DNA of 42,563 bases from JAWWPY01 sp964412845 (GTDB taxonomy: Bacteria > Actinomycetota > Actinomycetes > Streptosporangiales > Streptosporangiaceae): assembly GCA_964412845.1 (NCBI GenBank), contig CAYPQM010000042.1, positions 1 through 42,563 on the forward strand, given 5' to 3'. This document shows, piece after piece, positions 7,802 through 16,258 of the stretch. Both the position numbers and the translations under genes were made by a program. Position 1 is the first letter of the stretch; every line of letters begins with the position of its first letter. Below the pieces are notes generated by a model. It did no database searches. It was not told where the DNA came from and worked only from the letters and a program-made list of their open reading frames with translations.

Positions 7802-10153
7802 TCAGGGAGCCGGTGGCGGCTGGATCAGGCCGACCGGGCTGGGCGCGGCAAACTCGATGCTGAGCACGGATGAGCCTGCGCTGCCCCGGACGATGCCCGC
7901 CTGCGCGGGCAGGTACGGCGGGCGCTGGGCGCGGACGAAAGCGAGCACGCTCCGCAGGCTAGTGGCGCTGCCTGCGGTGCGGCCGGCCGCGGCCAGCTCG
8001 GCGGCCCGCAGCGGCATGCCCGCGCTGGCGCCGGGACCGGAGTCCACGAACGCGGTGACCCGCACGGGCTCAGCCGCGGCCAGGGCGGCCAGCGTGACCA
8101 GCAGGCGGGTGTCCACCTGGCCGGTGACGAGTTCGCTGCGGGCCGCCGCCGAGAGGCTGATCTGCGGGTTGCGCAGCAACTCGCTCCCGGCCTCCCGGCG
8201 CGCAGCCAGGTCCGAGGTGAGCGCGGCCCGGTAGGCCGCTGTCCCGTCCGGTGCGACGGCGCGCACGTCGATCCGCAGGCTGCCGGAGCCGAAACTGGCC
8301 AGGATCCCCGGCGCGTACACGCCGGCCAGGCGGCCGCCGAACTCGCTGCGTACCGCGGCCGTGGCCAGCACCACGTCAGAGCCGAGCGGATCGGACGCCG
8401 CCGACCGCAGCACCAGCAGGTTCCCGGCCGCGATCCCGTGCGCCTGCAACGCGGCGCACATCGCCGGGTCGCAGGCCACGATCGCGTCCCGGCTGACCTG
8501 CCCGGCGACCCACACTGCCGCCTGCGCGCGCATCGCCGCCGCCCGGCTGGCCGGTGCGGCCGCGGCATCTCGGGCAGGCCCGAGATGCCGCGCCGAGAAG
8601 GCCCCGGCCGTCCCGGCGGCCAGCAATGCCGTCACGGCCATGACCATGGCCGCCAGGCCGGCCAGGACCAGCCACCGCGCCGGGATAACCGCGCGGCCGG
8701 CCGCTGGCTGATCCTGGCGGGCCAGGTCACCGGCCTGGAGCAGGTGGTAGCTGGCTTCCGGCGGCGCGTCCCGGTCCTGCGGCCGGGCCGCGATACGCTG
8801 CCGCCAGTGTTCGGCGGCCCGGCGGTGTGCGTCCGCCACCTCGCCGCCGCGCCGCGCCTCAGTGAGGCGGTGGTGAAGTTCGCAGGCGGTCCATCGGTGC
8901 ACGAACACCGAGGGCGGCTCGCCGCTCAGGTCAGCCGCCAGCAGGCCAGTGGCCGCACATTCATCGGTCAGGCCGGCGAGTCCCTCCCCCGGCCGGTGCT
9001 GGCCGCCTGGGAGCATCAGGGCGTCGCGGCCGACCGGGACGCGGTAGACCGATGCGCCGATCAGCAGGCCCTGTGCGTCGGCGCTGAGCCGCCCGAAAAG
9101 GTCGCCGAGCAGCAGGTCGCCGGCGATAAGGGCCACCGTCTCCGCGGCCGCCGGGGATAGCCCGGTGGGTGCGGCCGGGCCTTTGCGCGCAGCAGGCTGG
9201 CCGGTTCCGGCCTGGATCGCCCGGGCCAGGCGGCGGGCCACGTCCGGGAAACGGACCTGGTCGGCCGACAGCAGCGCGTCCAGGTATTCCATGGCGCGGG
9301 GGTGGCCGCCGAGCAGCCGCCAGGCGCGGTCGAGCTCGCGCTCGCCCAGCAGGCCGAGCGCAGGCAGCGAGGCCGCCAGCTCGGCGGCACTGGCCCGGGA
9401 CAGCGGGCCAAGGTGGCGGAAGCCGAGTGCCCACCCGGCCGTCCCGGTGGTCCCGGCCAGGGCGAATGGCTGACGGCAGGTGATCAGCAGCCGGCCCTGG
9501 TGCGGTTCGGCGGCCCAACTCGCCAGCAGGCCGGCCAGGGCCGGGTCACGCACCGCCGCGCCGCCGGATTCCGCCGACAGGTTGTCATCGAAGTTGTCCA
9601 GGACGACCAGGACCGGCAGCTGGCCCAGGACATGCTCGTGCAGCAGGGCCAGCCGCTGGGCCCACGGCAGGTCGATCCGGTCTGCCGCCGCCACCGCCTC
9701 GGCCGGGGCACCGTTCCGGGCCGCGGCCATCGGGTGACGGCGGAGGGCGGCGGCCAGCCCGGCCAGGAACCGGTCGGCAGACACTTCGCCGTTGATGACC
9801 GCGGTCATGCGTTCGGGTTCGAGGCGGCCGACCCGCGCGGTGATCCCGGCGGCCAGGGTGGACTTGCCGATTCCGCCGACGCCATGCAGCACCAGCCCGG
9901 CCGTTGCGGAGCCCACCAAATCCGCGGACCAGCGCCGCCGCTCCACGGACCGGATGGGCAGGGCGCCGGGCGGGCGCGGCTTCCCCTCGTCCGCCCGGGC
10001 GTGCCGGGCGGCGTGCGGCCCGCGAACCGGCTCACCGCCGCGGGTCTCCCTTACTTCGGGCGGCGCGGTCAATGGTGGCGCGGCTAATACCGGTGACGTC
10101 TCCACTTGTAATACTAAATTACTTAGCCGTTTAGGATTAGTCTTCGCCACCAT
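7802..10153 (-). CDS. Membrane-anchored STAND/NB-ARC-like NTPase
   Basis: 783 residues. A P-loop GVGGIGKST (about 91-99), a Walker B LVVLDNFDDN (about 182-191), an RxLLITCR sensor segment (about 221-227) and an LGGHPRAMEYL segment matching the GLPLA-type motif (about 281-291) place it in the STAND/NB-ARC class of signalling switches. A winged-helix-like region follows. There is one transmembrane helix at about 493-517, and the last 250 residues resemble an exported or sensor domain of unknown family. I place the start at the ATG at 10153, which has GGAGGGGGG directly upstream and a TATATA -10 box at 10203-10198. A longer frame from 10246 lacks such signals. No WD40, TPR or effector nuclease domain is visible. 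Codons near the start are unusually AT-rich. It lies downstream of the DesK-type pair. Confidence 0.8.
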   Translation of the reverse strand: MVAKTNPKRLSNLVLQVETSPVLAAPPLTAPPEVRETRGGEPVRGPHAARHARADEGKPRPPGALPIRSVERRRWSADLVGSATAGLVLHGVGGIGKSTLAAGITARVGRLEPERMTAVINGEVSADRFLAGLAAALRRHPMAAARNGAPAEAVAAADRIDLPWAQRLALLHEHVLGQLPVLVVLDNFDDNLSAESGGAAVRDPALAGLLASWAAEPHQGRLLITCRQPFALAGTTGTAGWALGFRHLGPLSRASAAELAASLPALGLLGERELDRAWRLLGGHPRAMEYLDALLSADQVRFPDVARRLARAIQAGTGQPAARKGPAAPTGLSPAAAETVALIAGDLLLGDLFGRLSADAQGLLIGASVYRVPVGRDALMLPGGQHRPGEGLAGLTDECAATGLLAADLSGEPPSVFVHRWTACELHHRLTEARRGGEVADAHRRAAEHWRQRIAARPQDRDAPPEASYHLLQAGDLARQDQPAAGRAVIPARWLVLAGLAAMVMAVTALLAAGTAGAFSARHLGPARDAAAAPASRAAAMRAQAAVWVAGQVSRDAIVACDPAMCAALQAHGIAAGNLLVLRSAASDPLGSDVVLATAAVRSEFGGRLAGVYAPGILASFGSGSLRIDVRAVAPDGTAAYRAALTSDLAARREAGSELLRNPQISLSAAARSELVTGQVDTRLLVTLAALAAAEPVRVTAFVDSGPGASAGMPLRAAELAAAGRTAGSATSLRSVLAFVRAQRPPYLPAQAGIVRGSAGSSVLSIEFAAPSPVGLIQPPPAP
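8561..8592. repeat. 15-bp perfect inverted repeat inside the STAND gene
   Basis: CGCGGCATCTCGGGC, spacer AG, then its exact complement. It lies in coding sequence just after the transmembrane helix and encodes part of ARHLGPARDAAA. A 32-base near-continuous palindrome is well above the background of short GC palindromes. Confidence 0.8.
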
Positions 10154-10197
10154 AGCGGCCCCCCTCCGAAGGATCTGGCTAATCGCGGTGACAACGA

Positions 10198-10203
10198 TAT
10201 ATA
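10198..10203 (-). promoter_or_regulatory. Candidate -10 box for the STAND gene
   Basis: TATATA on the minus strand would start transcription near 10191, leaving a leader of about 38 bases that contains the strong ribosome binding site. No clear -35 box is visible. Bases 10154-10366 are otherwise gene-free and markedly AT-rich between about 10270 and 10330, and include an A6/T6 run at 10314-10319 that, on the minus strand, could end the response-regulator message after a weak stem. Confidence 0.4.
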
Positions 10204-10366
10204 GCATGCTGAGACGCCACTTCAGCATTCTTTTCGGATTTGCCATCGCTCGCCGCGCCGGAGCGCCATCAGCGGAGGGACTTGAATAGCGGGGATTTCC
10301 ATAAACTATGTTGAAAAAAGATATTTAGCGGTAACTGTCCGGTCGGTACCGGCGATGCGCCGCTGC

Positions 10367-11023
10367 TCACCGGGACGGCGATACCAGGTCCGCCTGGTAG
10401 GCAATGATGACGAGCTGGACCCGGTCGCGGGCGTCCAGCTTGGCCAGCAGCCGCGCCACGTGCGACTTGGCCGTGGCCATGCTGATGAACAGCTGGGCGG
10501 CGATCTCACTGTTGGACAGGCCACGCCCGACGAGAGTCAGCACCTCGCGTTCCCGTTCAGTAATGCCGTCGATCTTTCGCCGCTGCGGGGCCGGCTCGGG
10601 GCGGCAGGCGAACTCCTCGATCAGGCGGCGGGTCACGCTCGGCGCGATCAGGGCGTCGCCGGCGGCGACCACCCGGATCGCCGTGAGAATGTCATCCAGA
10701 GCCATGTCCTTGACCAGGAATCCGCTCGCACCGGCGCGAAGCGAGGCGTAGACGCAGTCGTCGTCGTCGAAGGTGGTGAGGACGACAACGCGGGTCGTCC
10801 CGGGATCCGCCGTGATGATCCGGGTGGCCTCTATGCCATCCATCCCGGGCATGCGGATGTCCATCACCACCACGTCGGGGCGGATGTCCCTGACCAGCTG
10901 GACCGCCTGCGCGCCCGTGGCGGCCTCGCCCACGATGTCCAGGCCAGGGGTGTCGGCGATGAGCACGCGCAGGCCGGCCCGGACCAGCGGCTGGTCGTCG
11001 GCGAGCACGACGCGGACCGTCAT
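10367..11023 (-). CDS. NarL/LuxR-family response regulator
   Basis: 218 residues: receiver domain (about 3-120) with acidic pocket ADD (8-10) and phosphoacceptor Asp55 in VVMDIRMPG, conserved Thr in VLTTFDDD and Lys in FLVKD, then a LuxR-type HTH (about 150-210) with ITEREREVLTLVGRGLSNSE and ATAKSHVARLLAKLDARDR. The ATG overlaps the kinase stop (ATGA), so it is the partner of the upstream kinase. No deviation at key residues. Genes of this type usually control an adjacent ABC exporter; only a relic of one is left here (see 12325). Confidence 0.95.
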   Translation of the reverse strand: MTVRVVLADDQPLVRAGLRVLIADTPGLDIVGEAATGAQAVQLVRDIRPDVVVMDIRMPGMDGIEATRIITADPGTTRVVVLTTFDDDDCVYASLRAGASGFLVKDMALDDILTAIRVVAAGDALIAPSVTRRLIEEFACRPEPAPQRRKIDGITEREREVLTLVGRGLSNSEIAAQLFISMATAKSHVARLLAKLDARDRVQLVIIAYQADLVSPSR

Positions 11024-12192
11024 CGGACCCCGGCGGGTACCGGGAGCTGGGCCGCCACCCGGAAGCCGCCCTCGGGACGCGGCCCGGCCGTGAACTGGCC
11101 GTGCAGCAGGCCGACCCGCTCCCGCATGCCGACCAGCCCGTAGCCGGCGCCTGCCGTGACGCAGCCGCGCCCGTCGTCCACCACCTCGATGGACAGCTCC
11201 GAGTCCTGGTGGTTGATGGACACCCGGCAGTGCCCGGTGCCCGCGTGCCGCACCACGTTGGTGACCGCCTCCTGGATGATCCGGAAGGCGGACAGGTCGA
11301 TGTCGGCCGGCAATGGGCGCCGCTGGCCGTGCCACTGCACATGAACCCGGACACCCGCGTCCAGCGTCGTCGCGGCCAGCCGGCCGACGTCCGCGAGCCC
11401 CGGCGCTGGGTCGAGCGGTGCCTGGCCTGATACCGGGCCCGGGTCGGACTGGCGGAGCGCGACGAGCATCCGCCGCAGTCCCGCCAGCGTCTCCCGGCTG
11501 GTGGCCTCGATGGCGGTCAGCGCGTTCCGTGCCTCGGACGGCTGGGTATCCATGACCCGGCTGCCCACGCCGGCCTGGATGGCGATGATGGCGACGCTGT
11601 GCGCCACCATGTCGTGCAGTTCCCGGGCGATCCGGAGCCGCTCGTCGGTGACCGCCTGGGCGGTAGCCTGCGCGTGCAGCGTGGTGGCGTAGTCGCGGCG
11701 CTGCCGGATCGAATTGCCGATGAGCCAGGCAATGACGATCATCAAGGTGCCGGCCGCCGCTGCCGCGGTGTCCAGGTGCCGCATCACCAGCAGCAGGCTG
11801 CCGCCCACGACGCCGAGCGCGGCGACGGCGGCGGCGACCGAGACCTGACGCGGGCGGGCCGCCGCGATGAAGCAGACGGTGACGGCAATCGCCAGAAACT
11901 GCAGGAGCGGGAGCTGCTCGTTTCTCAGCAGGATCGTCGCGGCGACTGAGCCGGCCAGCAGCAGGGCGAGGACCGGCAGCGGCCAGCGCCGCAGCCGGCT
12001 CAGCAGCAGCGCGGTGGCAACGGCCATGCCCACGAAGAGCTGGCCCTGCCCGCCCAGGAAACTCCGCAGCGGGTAACCGGCCAGCGTGACGAACGCCACC
12101 AGGGCGAACACAATAACCGCACACCAGGTCAGGGCCGTCCGTGCACCCGGCGGCATTCGCTTGAGCAGCGGGGGACGTGGTGGGGCGTCCAT
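11020..12192 (-). CDS. Two-component sensor histidine kinase, DesK/NarX type
   Basis: 390 residues. Four to six transmembrane helices fill residues about 18-160 with almost no extracytoplasmic loop, so it probably senses within the membrane. HisKA_3 domain with the phosphoacceptor His193 in ERLRIARELHDMVAHS; the HATPase domain has the N-box in FRIIQEAVTNVVRHA and G-boxes in VVDDGRGC and GYGLVGMRERV. The ATG at 12192 starts MDAPPRPPLL; a longer frame upstream of it is not supported. It forms an operon with the response regulator by a four-base overlap. Confidence 0.93.
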   Translation of the reverse strand: MDAPPRPPLLKRMPPGARTALTWCAVIVFALVAFVTLAGYPLRSFLGGQGQLFVGMAVATALLLSRLRRWPLPVLALLLAGSVAATILLRNEQLPLLQFLAIAVTVCFIAAARPRQVSVAAAVAALGVVGGSLLLVMRHLDTAAAAAGTLMIVIAWLIGNSIRQRRDYATTLHAQATAQAVTDERLRIARELHDMVAHSVAIIAIQAGVGSRVMDTQPSEARNALTAIEATSRETLAGLRRMLVALRQSDPGPVSGQAPLDPAPGLADVGRLAATTLDAGVRVHVQWHGQRRPLPADIDLSAFRIIQEAVTNVVRHAGTGHCRVSINHQDSELSIEVVDDGRGCVTAGAGYGLVGMRERVGLLHGQFTAGPRPEGGFRVAAQLPVPAGVR

Positions 12193-12275
12193 GCACCGAT
12201 GGTAACCGCCTGATCCCGGCCGGGCATTGGGCCGCGGTCGTACGCCCTGGGGCCAACGCTGCTCCCGCGAATCTG

Positions 12276-12312
12276 GCCGCTGGCCCGATGCCCGGCGGGG
12301 CCGGCCAGCGGC
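12276..12312. repeat. 10-bp inverted repeat in the divergent region
   Basis: GCCGCTGGCC (12276-12285) and GGCCAGCGGC (12303-12312) are exact complements separated by 17 bases. They lie between the kinase start and the ABC relic. This could be an operator for the adjacent regulator or a hairpin at the 5' end of the rightward message. Confidence 0.4.
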
Positions 12313-12324
12313 ACGGTTGGCCGG

Positions 12325-12372
12325 GTGATAGATGCCAGCGAACTGACCAAGCAGTACGGCCGGACCGCCGCC
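12325..12372 (+). pseudogene. N-terminal relic of an ABC transporter ATPase
   Basis: From a GTG at 12325 the frame reads VIDASELTKQYGRTAA. This matches the standard opening of DrrA-type exporter ATPases (IEAxxLTKRYGxxxAV). The similarity stops after about 16 residues and no Walker A motif follows. The frame stays open into the glycosyltransferase 36 bases further on. DesK-type kinase/regulator pairs are typically next to such exporters, so the most likely history is loss of the exporter with its first codons left behind. Confidence 0.5.
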
Positions 12373-12408
12373 GAGCCCGAACGGCGCCCGGCCGGTGGCG
12401 GCCGCGTC

Positions 12409-13596
12409 ATGCGGCGGCGCGCTCTGGCCGCCAGCTACGCCGCGCTGGTGCTGGAACTGGGGCTGGCCATCTGGTACGCCGCCGCGGACAACCCGTTTGA
12501 CCTGAACGTCTACCTGTGGGGCGGCCGGGCGGTGGCCGGGGACACCCGGCTGTACCTGGCCCAGGTGGCCCAGCACTGGTTCACCTACCCGCCGTTCGCG
12601 GCGGTCTTGTTTGCCCCGGTGGCTTCGGTCCCGGTCCTCGCCGCCCGGGTGCTGTGGGAGCTGGCCACGATCGCGTCGTTCGCGGCGGCCTGTGTGATCA
12701 CCTTGAAGCTGGCCGGTTACCGGGCCCCGGGGACCGTGCTCGCCACGGTGGTGGCGGCGGGCCTGCTGCTCGAGCCCATGTACCACACGCTGTACCTGGG
12801 CCAGGTCAACCTGTTCCTGCTCGCCCTGATCCTGGCTGATGTCTGGCGCGCCGCGCGCGGCCGCCCCGCGGGGATCGGCGTCGGCGTGGCCGCCGCGATC
12901 AAGCTGACCCCGGCCATCTTCATCCTGTTGTTCCTGCTGACCAGGCGGACCAGGGACGCTGCCACCGCGGCCGGGACCTTTGCCGCCTGCGGGCTCATCG
13001 GCTATCTCATCGCCCCGGGGGCCTCCCGGCTCTACTGGCTGCACCTCTTCCACGACACCACCCGCGTGGGTGCCCCCTACATCAGCAACCAGTCCCTGTA
13101 CGGCGCGGCCCTCCGGATCCTGGGCGGGACCGCTCACGTCGGCGGCTGGTTTCTGCTGGTGTCGATCGCGGTCGGGGTCACCGGGCTGGCCGTCGCCGCC
13201 GCGCTGGCCCGGCAGGGTGACTGGCTGGCGGCGGCGGCCACGACCGGTACCACCGGCCTGCTGGTCTCGCCGATCTCCTGGACCCATCACTGGGTGTGGA
13301 TCATGCCTGCCCTGGCGGTGCTCATCCGGGGCGGGACCGGCCGCCGGATCGCCGCGGCGGCCGGCTACCTGCTGTTCGTCCTGGCCCCGCTGTGGTGGAC
13401 ACCTCATTCCGGCGGGCCGCGCGAATACGGATTTCACGGCTGGCTGACCCTGGCCGCCAACTGTTACCTGATCGCCGGGCTGGCCTTCCTGGCCTGCATG
13501 GCCAGGCACGCGTACCTGACCGCGAGACGAGATACCGACTTCCCGGAGGATGAGGCCGGCGGCCTGCCCGGGAAGACCGCCCTCGCGCCCTCGTGA
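12409..13596 (+). CDS. GT87 / DUF2029 polyprenyl-phosphate mannosyltransferase-like membrane protein
   Basis: About 395 residues with roughly ten hydrophobic segments, the pattern of GT-C glycosyltransferases of family 87 (DUF2029; mycobacterial PimE is a member). Family features: an early Asp in NPFDLNVYLWGGRAV (Asp31, the expected catalytic position), FTYPPFAAVLFAPVA, YLGQVNLFLLALIL, AAIKLTPAIF and SPISWTHHWVW. These enzymes transfer a sugar from a polyprenyl-phosphate carrier on the outer face of the membrane. The ATG at 12409 is the natural start; the in-frame GTG at 12325 would add the ABC-like relic. The C-terminus is a hydrophilic tail. It converges with the DpgC-like gene. Confidence 0.85.
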   Translation: MRRRALAASYAALVLELGLAIWYAAADNPFDLNVYLWGGRAVAGDTRLYLAQVAQHWFTYPPFAAVLFAPVASVPVLAARVLWELATIASFAAACVITLKLAGYRAPGTVLATVVAAGLLLEPMYHTLYLGQVNLFLLALILADVWRAARGRPAGIGVGVAAAIKLTPAIFILLFLLTRRTRDAATAAGTFAACGLIGYLIAPGASRLYWLHLFHDTTRVGAPYISNQSLYGAALRILGGTAHVGGWFLLVSIAVGVTGLAVAAALARQGDWLAAAATTGTTGLLVSPISWTHHWVWIMPALAVLIRGGTGRRIAAAAGYLLFVLAPLWWTPHSGGPREYGFHGWLTLAANCYLIAGLAFLACMARHAYLTARRDTDFPEDEAGGLPGKTALAPS

Positions 13597-13668
13597 CGGC
13601 CGAGCCCGGGCTGAAGCGCGGCCAGCCGCTCGCGCGGGAGCGTTTCGGCGTCATCCCAGATCCGCTGC

Positions 13669-15084
13669 TCAGGTACTGCGCCCGCGGGCATTCCAGTGCA
13701 CCTCCAGGTTATGCACGAGCGCCGGGCTCAGGTGGCAGCGCGCCTGCTCAACGGCAAAGGCCGCCATGTACTCGCGGAACAGGTCGAGCGGCTCCTGGCC
13801 GGCCCGCAGCGTGCACCGGTTGGCGGTCGCATTCACCAGCCCGGAATTGGTCAGCGCCTCGATCCGGGCGTCAAGCGCCTGATCCATCTCGCCGGGTTCC
13901 ACCACCTCGTCACAGAGCAGTGCCGCGTCCGGCTCACCCGCGGTCCACTCCCGGCCGGAGAGGATCGCCTGACGGGCGGCCCGGTCGCCCACGAACCGGG
14001 GCAGCCGCAGGTTGGACGCCCCGGGGATGATCCCTTCGGTGCGGGCCGGCAGGAAGAGGCGCGACCCGCGGGTGGCGATCACGTGGTCCACGACGTGCAG
14101 CAACTGGCAGGCTCCGCCGACCGCGAACCGCTCCACCGCGGCGACCCACAGCTTCTCGGTGCTGCCCCCCAGGCTGCCGGGCAGGTCGCCGGGCCCGGGA
14201 GCGTCCGGCGCGGAATGGGCTATCCCGCGGTAGATCTTGTGCACATAGCCAAGGTCGCGCAGCAGGTAGAAGAGGAAGTCGATGCGCCCGTGGTACAGGC
14301 CGGTGAGGTTGATGCCCGATCCGAAGACGCGGGTACCCGGGTAGCGAGGGTGATCCACCATGCCGCCGCGTATCACGCCGACTTCGATGTCCGGGTCGAG
14401 CAGGATCAGGTCGACAGCGCACTCGGTCGGGCCGAGCGTCACGCCGTCCTCCGCGTTCAGGTGCCGTGGATTGCTCAGCTCGAGGAGGCCGGCCCGGCCG
14501 CGGCGGGTAACCCGGACGGGGCCGAGGTCAACCGTCCCGGTGGCCCGCAGTTCACCCAGCCGCTCGAATGCCTGGGGCGTGGGGCGCAGCATCGCGCCGA
14601 TCAGGTGCCGGCCGGCCCGTGGCACGGCCAGCACGTGCGCAATCAGCAGGCCCTGGGCGAACTCGATGCCTTCCTTCCCGGGCAGCGCCCGGGTCCGCTC
14701 GGCATCCATCTCGGCGGATGTCGGGACCAGGCCAGGCACCAGCGCCGCGGTCTGGTAGGCGAACTCGTCGACCCGCAGTGACCTGGTGCAGCGGTCGGTC
14801 ACCACGTCATAGAGGCCGGCCGCATGTGAGCGCAGGAAGCTCCCGCGGGCCGCGTTCATCACCCCGGCGATGGCCTCCCGGGCCGCGCGCTCGTCAGCCG
14901 TGCCGTGCGCCGGACCGGGCAGGCGCCGGGCGAGCGCCTGCCCTCGGGTCAGGAACAGGCTGACTGTGCCTGCCGCGGCCCGGAACGAGCCGCCCGGGTC
15001 CGGCGGCACCGTCCAGTCCGCCACCTCGGCCGCGGGCAGGCCCGCTCGCGTGAGCACCTCAGCTGGCGAGTGAACTGTGGTCAT
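13669..15084 (-). CDS. DpgC-like enoyl-CoA hydratase-superfamily oxygenase
   Basis: 471 residues. The C-terminal crotonase half is close in pattern to DpgC, the cofactor-free (3,5-dihydroxyphenyl)acetyl-CoA 1,2-dioxygenase of dihydroxyphenylglycine biosynthesis: RVFGSGINLTGLYHGRIDFL (about 252-271), LGYVHKIYRGIAH, AVGGACQLLHVVDHVIA (321-337), ARTEGIIPGASNLRLPRF and ARQAILSGREW, then EPDAALLCDEVV. The two oxyanion-hole peptides (SGINL and VGGACQLL) are retained. The helical N-terminal half (about 1-190) is also typical of DpgC, which is about 435 residues. The ATG at 15084 has only a weak ribosome binding site. The partners DpgA, DpgB and DpgD and the aminotransferase are absent, so the substrate is probably another aryl-acetyl-CoA (inference). 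Confidence 0.8.
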   Translation of the reverse strand: MTTVHSPAEVLTRAGLPAAEVADWTVPPDPGGSFRAAAGTVSLFLTRGQALARRLPGPAHGTADERAAREAIAGVMNAARGSFLRSHAAGLYDVVTDRCTRSLRVDEFAYQTAALVPGLVPTSAEMDAERTRALPGKEGIEFAQGLLIAHVLAVPRAGRHLIGAMLRPTPQAFERLGELRATGTVDLGPVRVTRRGRAGLLELSNPRHLNAEDGVTLGPTECAVDLILLDPDIEVGVIRGGMVDHPRYPGTRVFGSGINLTGLYHGRIDFLFYLLRDLGYVHKIYRGIAHSAPDAPGPGDLPGSLGGSTEKLWVAAVERFAVGGACQLLHVVDHVIATRGSRLFLPARTEGIIPGASNLRLPRFVGDRAARQAILSGREWTAGEPDAALLCDEVVEPGEMDQALDARIEALTNSGLVNATANRCTLRAGQEPLDLFREYMAAFAVEQARCHLSPALVHNLEVHWNARGRST

Positions 15085-15219
15085 CCAGCCATCATCAAGG
15101 ACCGCCCGGCACAACCGGAAGACCAAGGCTCCCTCAGCTCAGCGCTCCGAGCGCGGCGCTGACGCTGGCGATGATCGCCCCGTGCGCTGGGAATAGCCGG
15201 GGGCCGTCGTGGTGCTATC

Positions 15220-15239
15220 GAAACTAGTAGTATAGTTTC
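15220..15239 (+). promoter_or_regulatory. Promoter with TetR-type operator for the reductase operon
   Basis: GAAACTA (15220-15226) and TAGTTTC (15233-15239) are perfect inverted repeats separated by GTAGTA. A -10-like TATAGT (15231-15236) lies inside. The site is 57 bases upstream of the reductase start, and the operon encodes a TetR protein, so autoregulation is plausible. The 15085-15295 region also carries the promoter of the divergent DpgC-like gene. Confidence 0.55.
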
Positions 15240-15295
15240 TATGCAAGAGGCGCCCAGGGCCGCTGCCGTGGGGCGCCGGTAGCAACGGAGGAGCC

Positions 15296-16258
15296 ATGCA
15301 GAAGACACAGCTCAGGACCAGCCAGCTAGGCGCCACCGGCCTGGAGATCACCCGCGTCGGCTTCGGCGCCTGGGCGATCGGGGGCGGTGGCTGGCAGTTT
15401 GGCTGGGGGCCACAGCAGGATGATGAGTCGATCGCCGCCATCCAGCGTGCGGTTGAGCTCGGGGTCAACTGGATCGACACCGCCGCCGCCTACGGATTCG
15501 GGCGGTCGGAGCGGGTCGTCGGCCGCGCACTGGCCGGCCTCAGCGAGCGACCCTTGGTATTCACCAAGAACTCGCTGCTCGACGACGGCACCGGCCACGT
15601 CCAGCACAGCCTCCAGCGCGACTCGATCCTGCGTGAGGCCGAGGCCAGCCTGGAAAGGCTCGGCATCGATGCGATTGACCTGTACCAGATCCACTGGCCG
15701 GTCCCCGACGAGGACATCGAGGAGGGCTGGTCGGCCATGGCCGCGCTGAAGGAGCAGGGGCTCGTACGCCATCTCGGGGTCTCCAACTTCGACGCGGGGC
15801 AACTGCGGCGCATCCAGTCGATCGCGCCGGTCGAGTCGCTGCAGCCGCCGTACTCGCTGATCGACCGCGAGGCTGAGGACGAGATCCTCCCGTTCGCCGA
15901 GCGCGAGGGAATGGGCGTGATCGTCTACTCCCCGATGGGCTCCGGCCTGCTGACGGGGGCGATCACCCGGGAGCGGATCGCGGGCATGCCGGCTGACGAC
16001 TGGCGCAAGCACGACCCGCGTTTCACCGAGCCGCAGCTCTCCCAGCACCTCGCGCTGGCCGCGCGGCTGCAGGCGGTCGCTGACCGGTATGACACCACCC
16101 CCGGGGCGGTCGCGATCGCCTGGACGCTGCGTAACCCGGCGGTGGACGGCGCGATCGCTGGCTTCCGCCGGCCCGGCCAGGTGGCCCCGATCCTCGCCGC
16201 GGCGAGCCTGGAGCTCACCGACGATGACGTGACCGAGATCGAAGCAACGGAAAGGTGA
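15296..16258 (+). CDS. Aldo/keto reductase
   Basis: 320-residue NADPH-dependent (beta/alpha)8 oxidoreductase. The catalytic tetrad is intact: Asp61 (WIDTAAAYG), Tyr66, Lys91 (VFTKNS) and His133 (LYQIHWP). SNFDAGQL, QPPYSLIDRE and the cofactor-binding IAGFRRPGQV are typical of the YhdN/AKR11-12 type. GGAGG at 15288-15292 precedes the ATG. It is first in an operon with the dehydrogenase, the TetR and the ParB-like gene; its stop shares a base with the next start (TGATG). These enzymes reduce sugar or other carbonyls; the substrate is not evident. Confidence 0.92.
   Translation: MQKTQLRTSQLGATGLEITRVGFGAWAIGGGGWQFGWGPQQDDESIAAIQRAVELGVNWIDTAAAYGFGRSERVVGRALAGLSERPLVFTKNSLLDDGTGHVQHSLQRDSILREAEASLERLGIDAIDLYQIHWPVPDEDIEEGWSAMAALKEQGLVRHLGVSNFDAGQLRRIQSIAPVESLQPPYSLIDREAEDEILPFAEREGMGVIVYSPMGSGLLTGAITRERIAGMPADDWRKHDPRFTEPQLSQHLALAARLQAVADRYDTTPGAVAIAWTLRNPAVDGAIAGFRRPGQVAPILAAASLELTDDDVTEIEATER

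Noticed and set aside
10154..10246. Longer N-terminus for the STAND protein from ATG 10246
   Set aside because: No ribosome binding site there, and a -10 box (10203-10198) and strong GGAGGGGGG point to the ATG at 10153.
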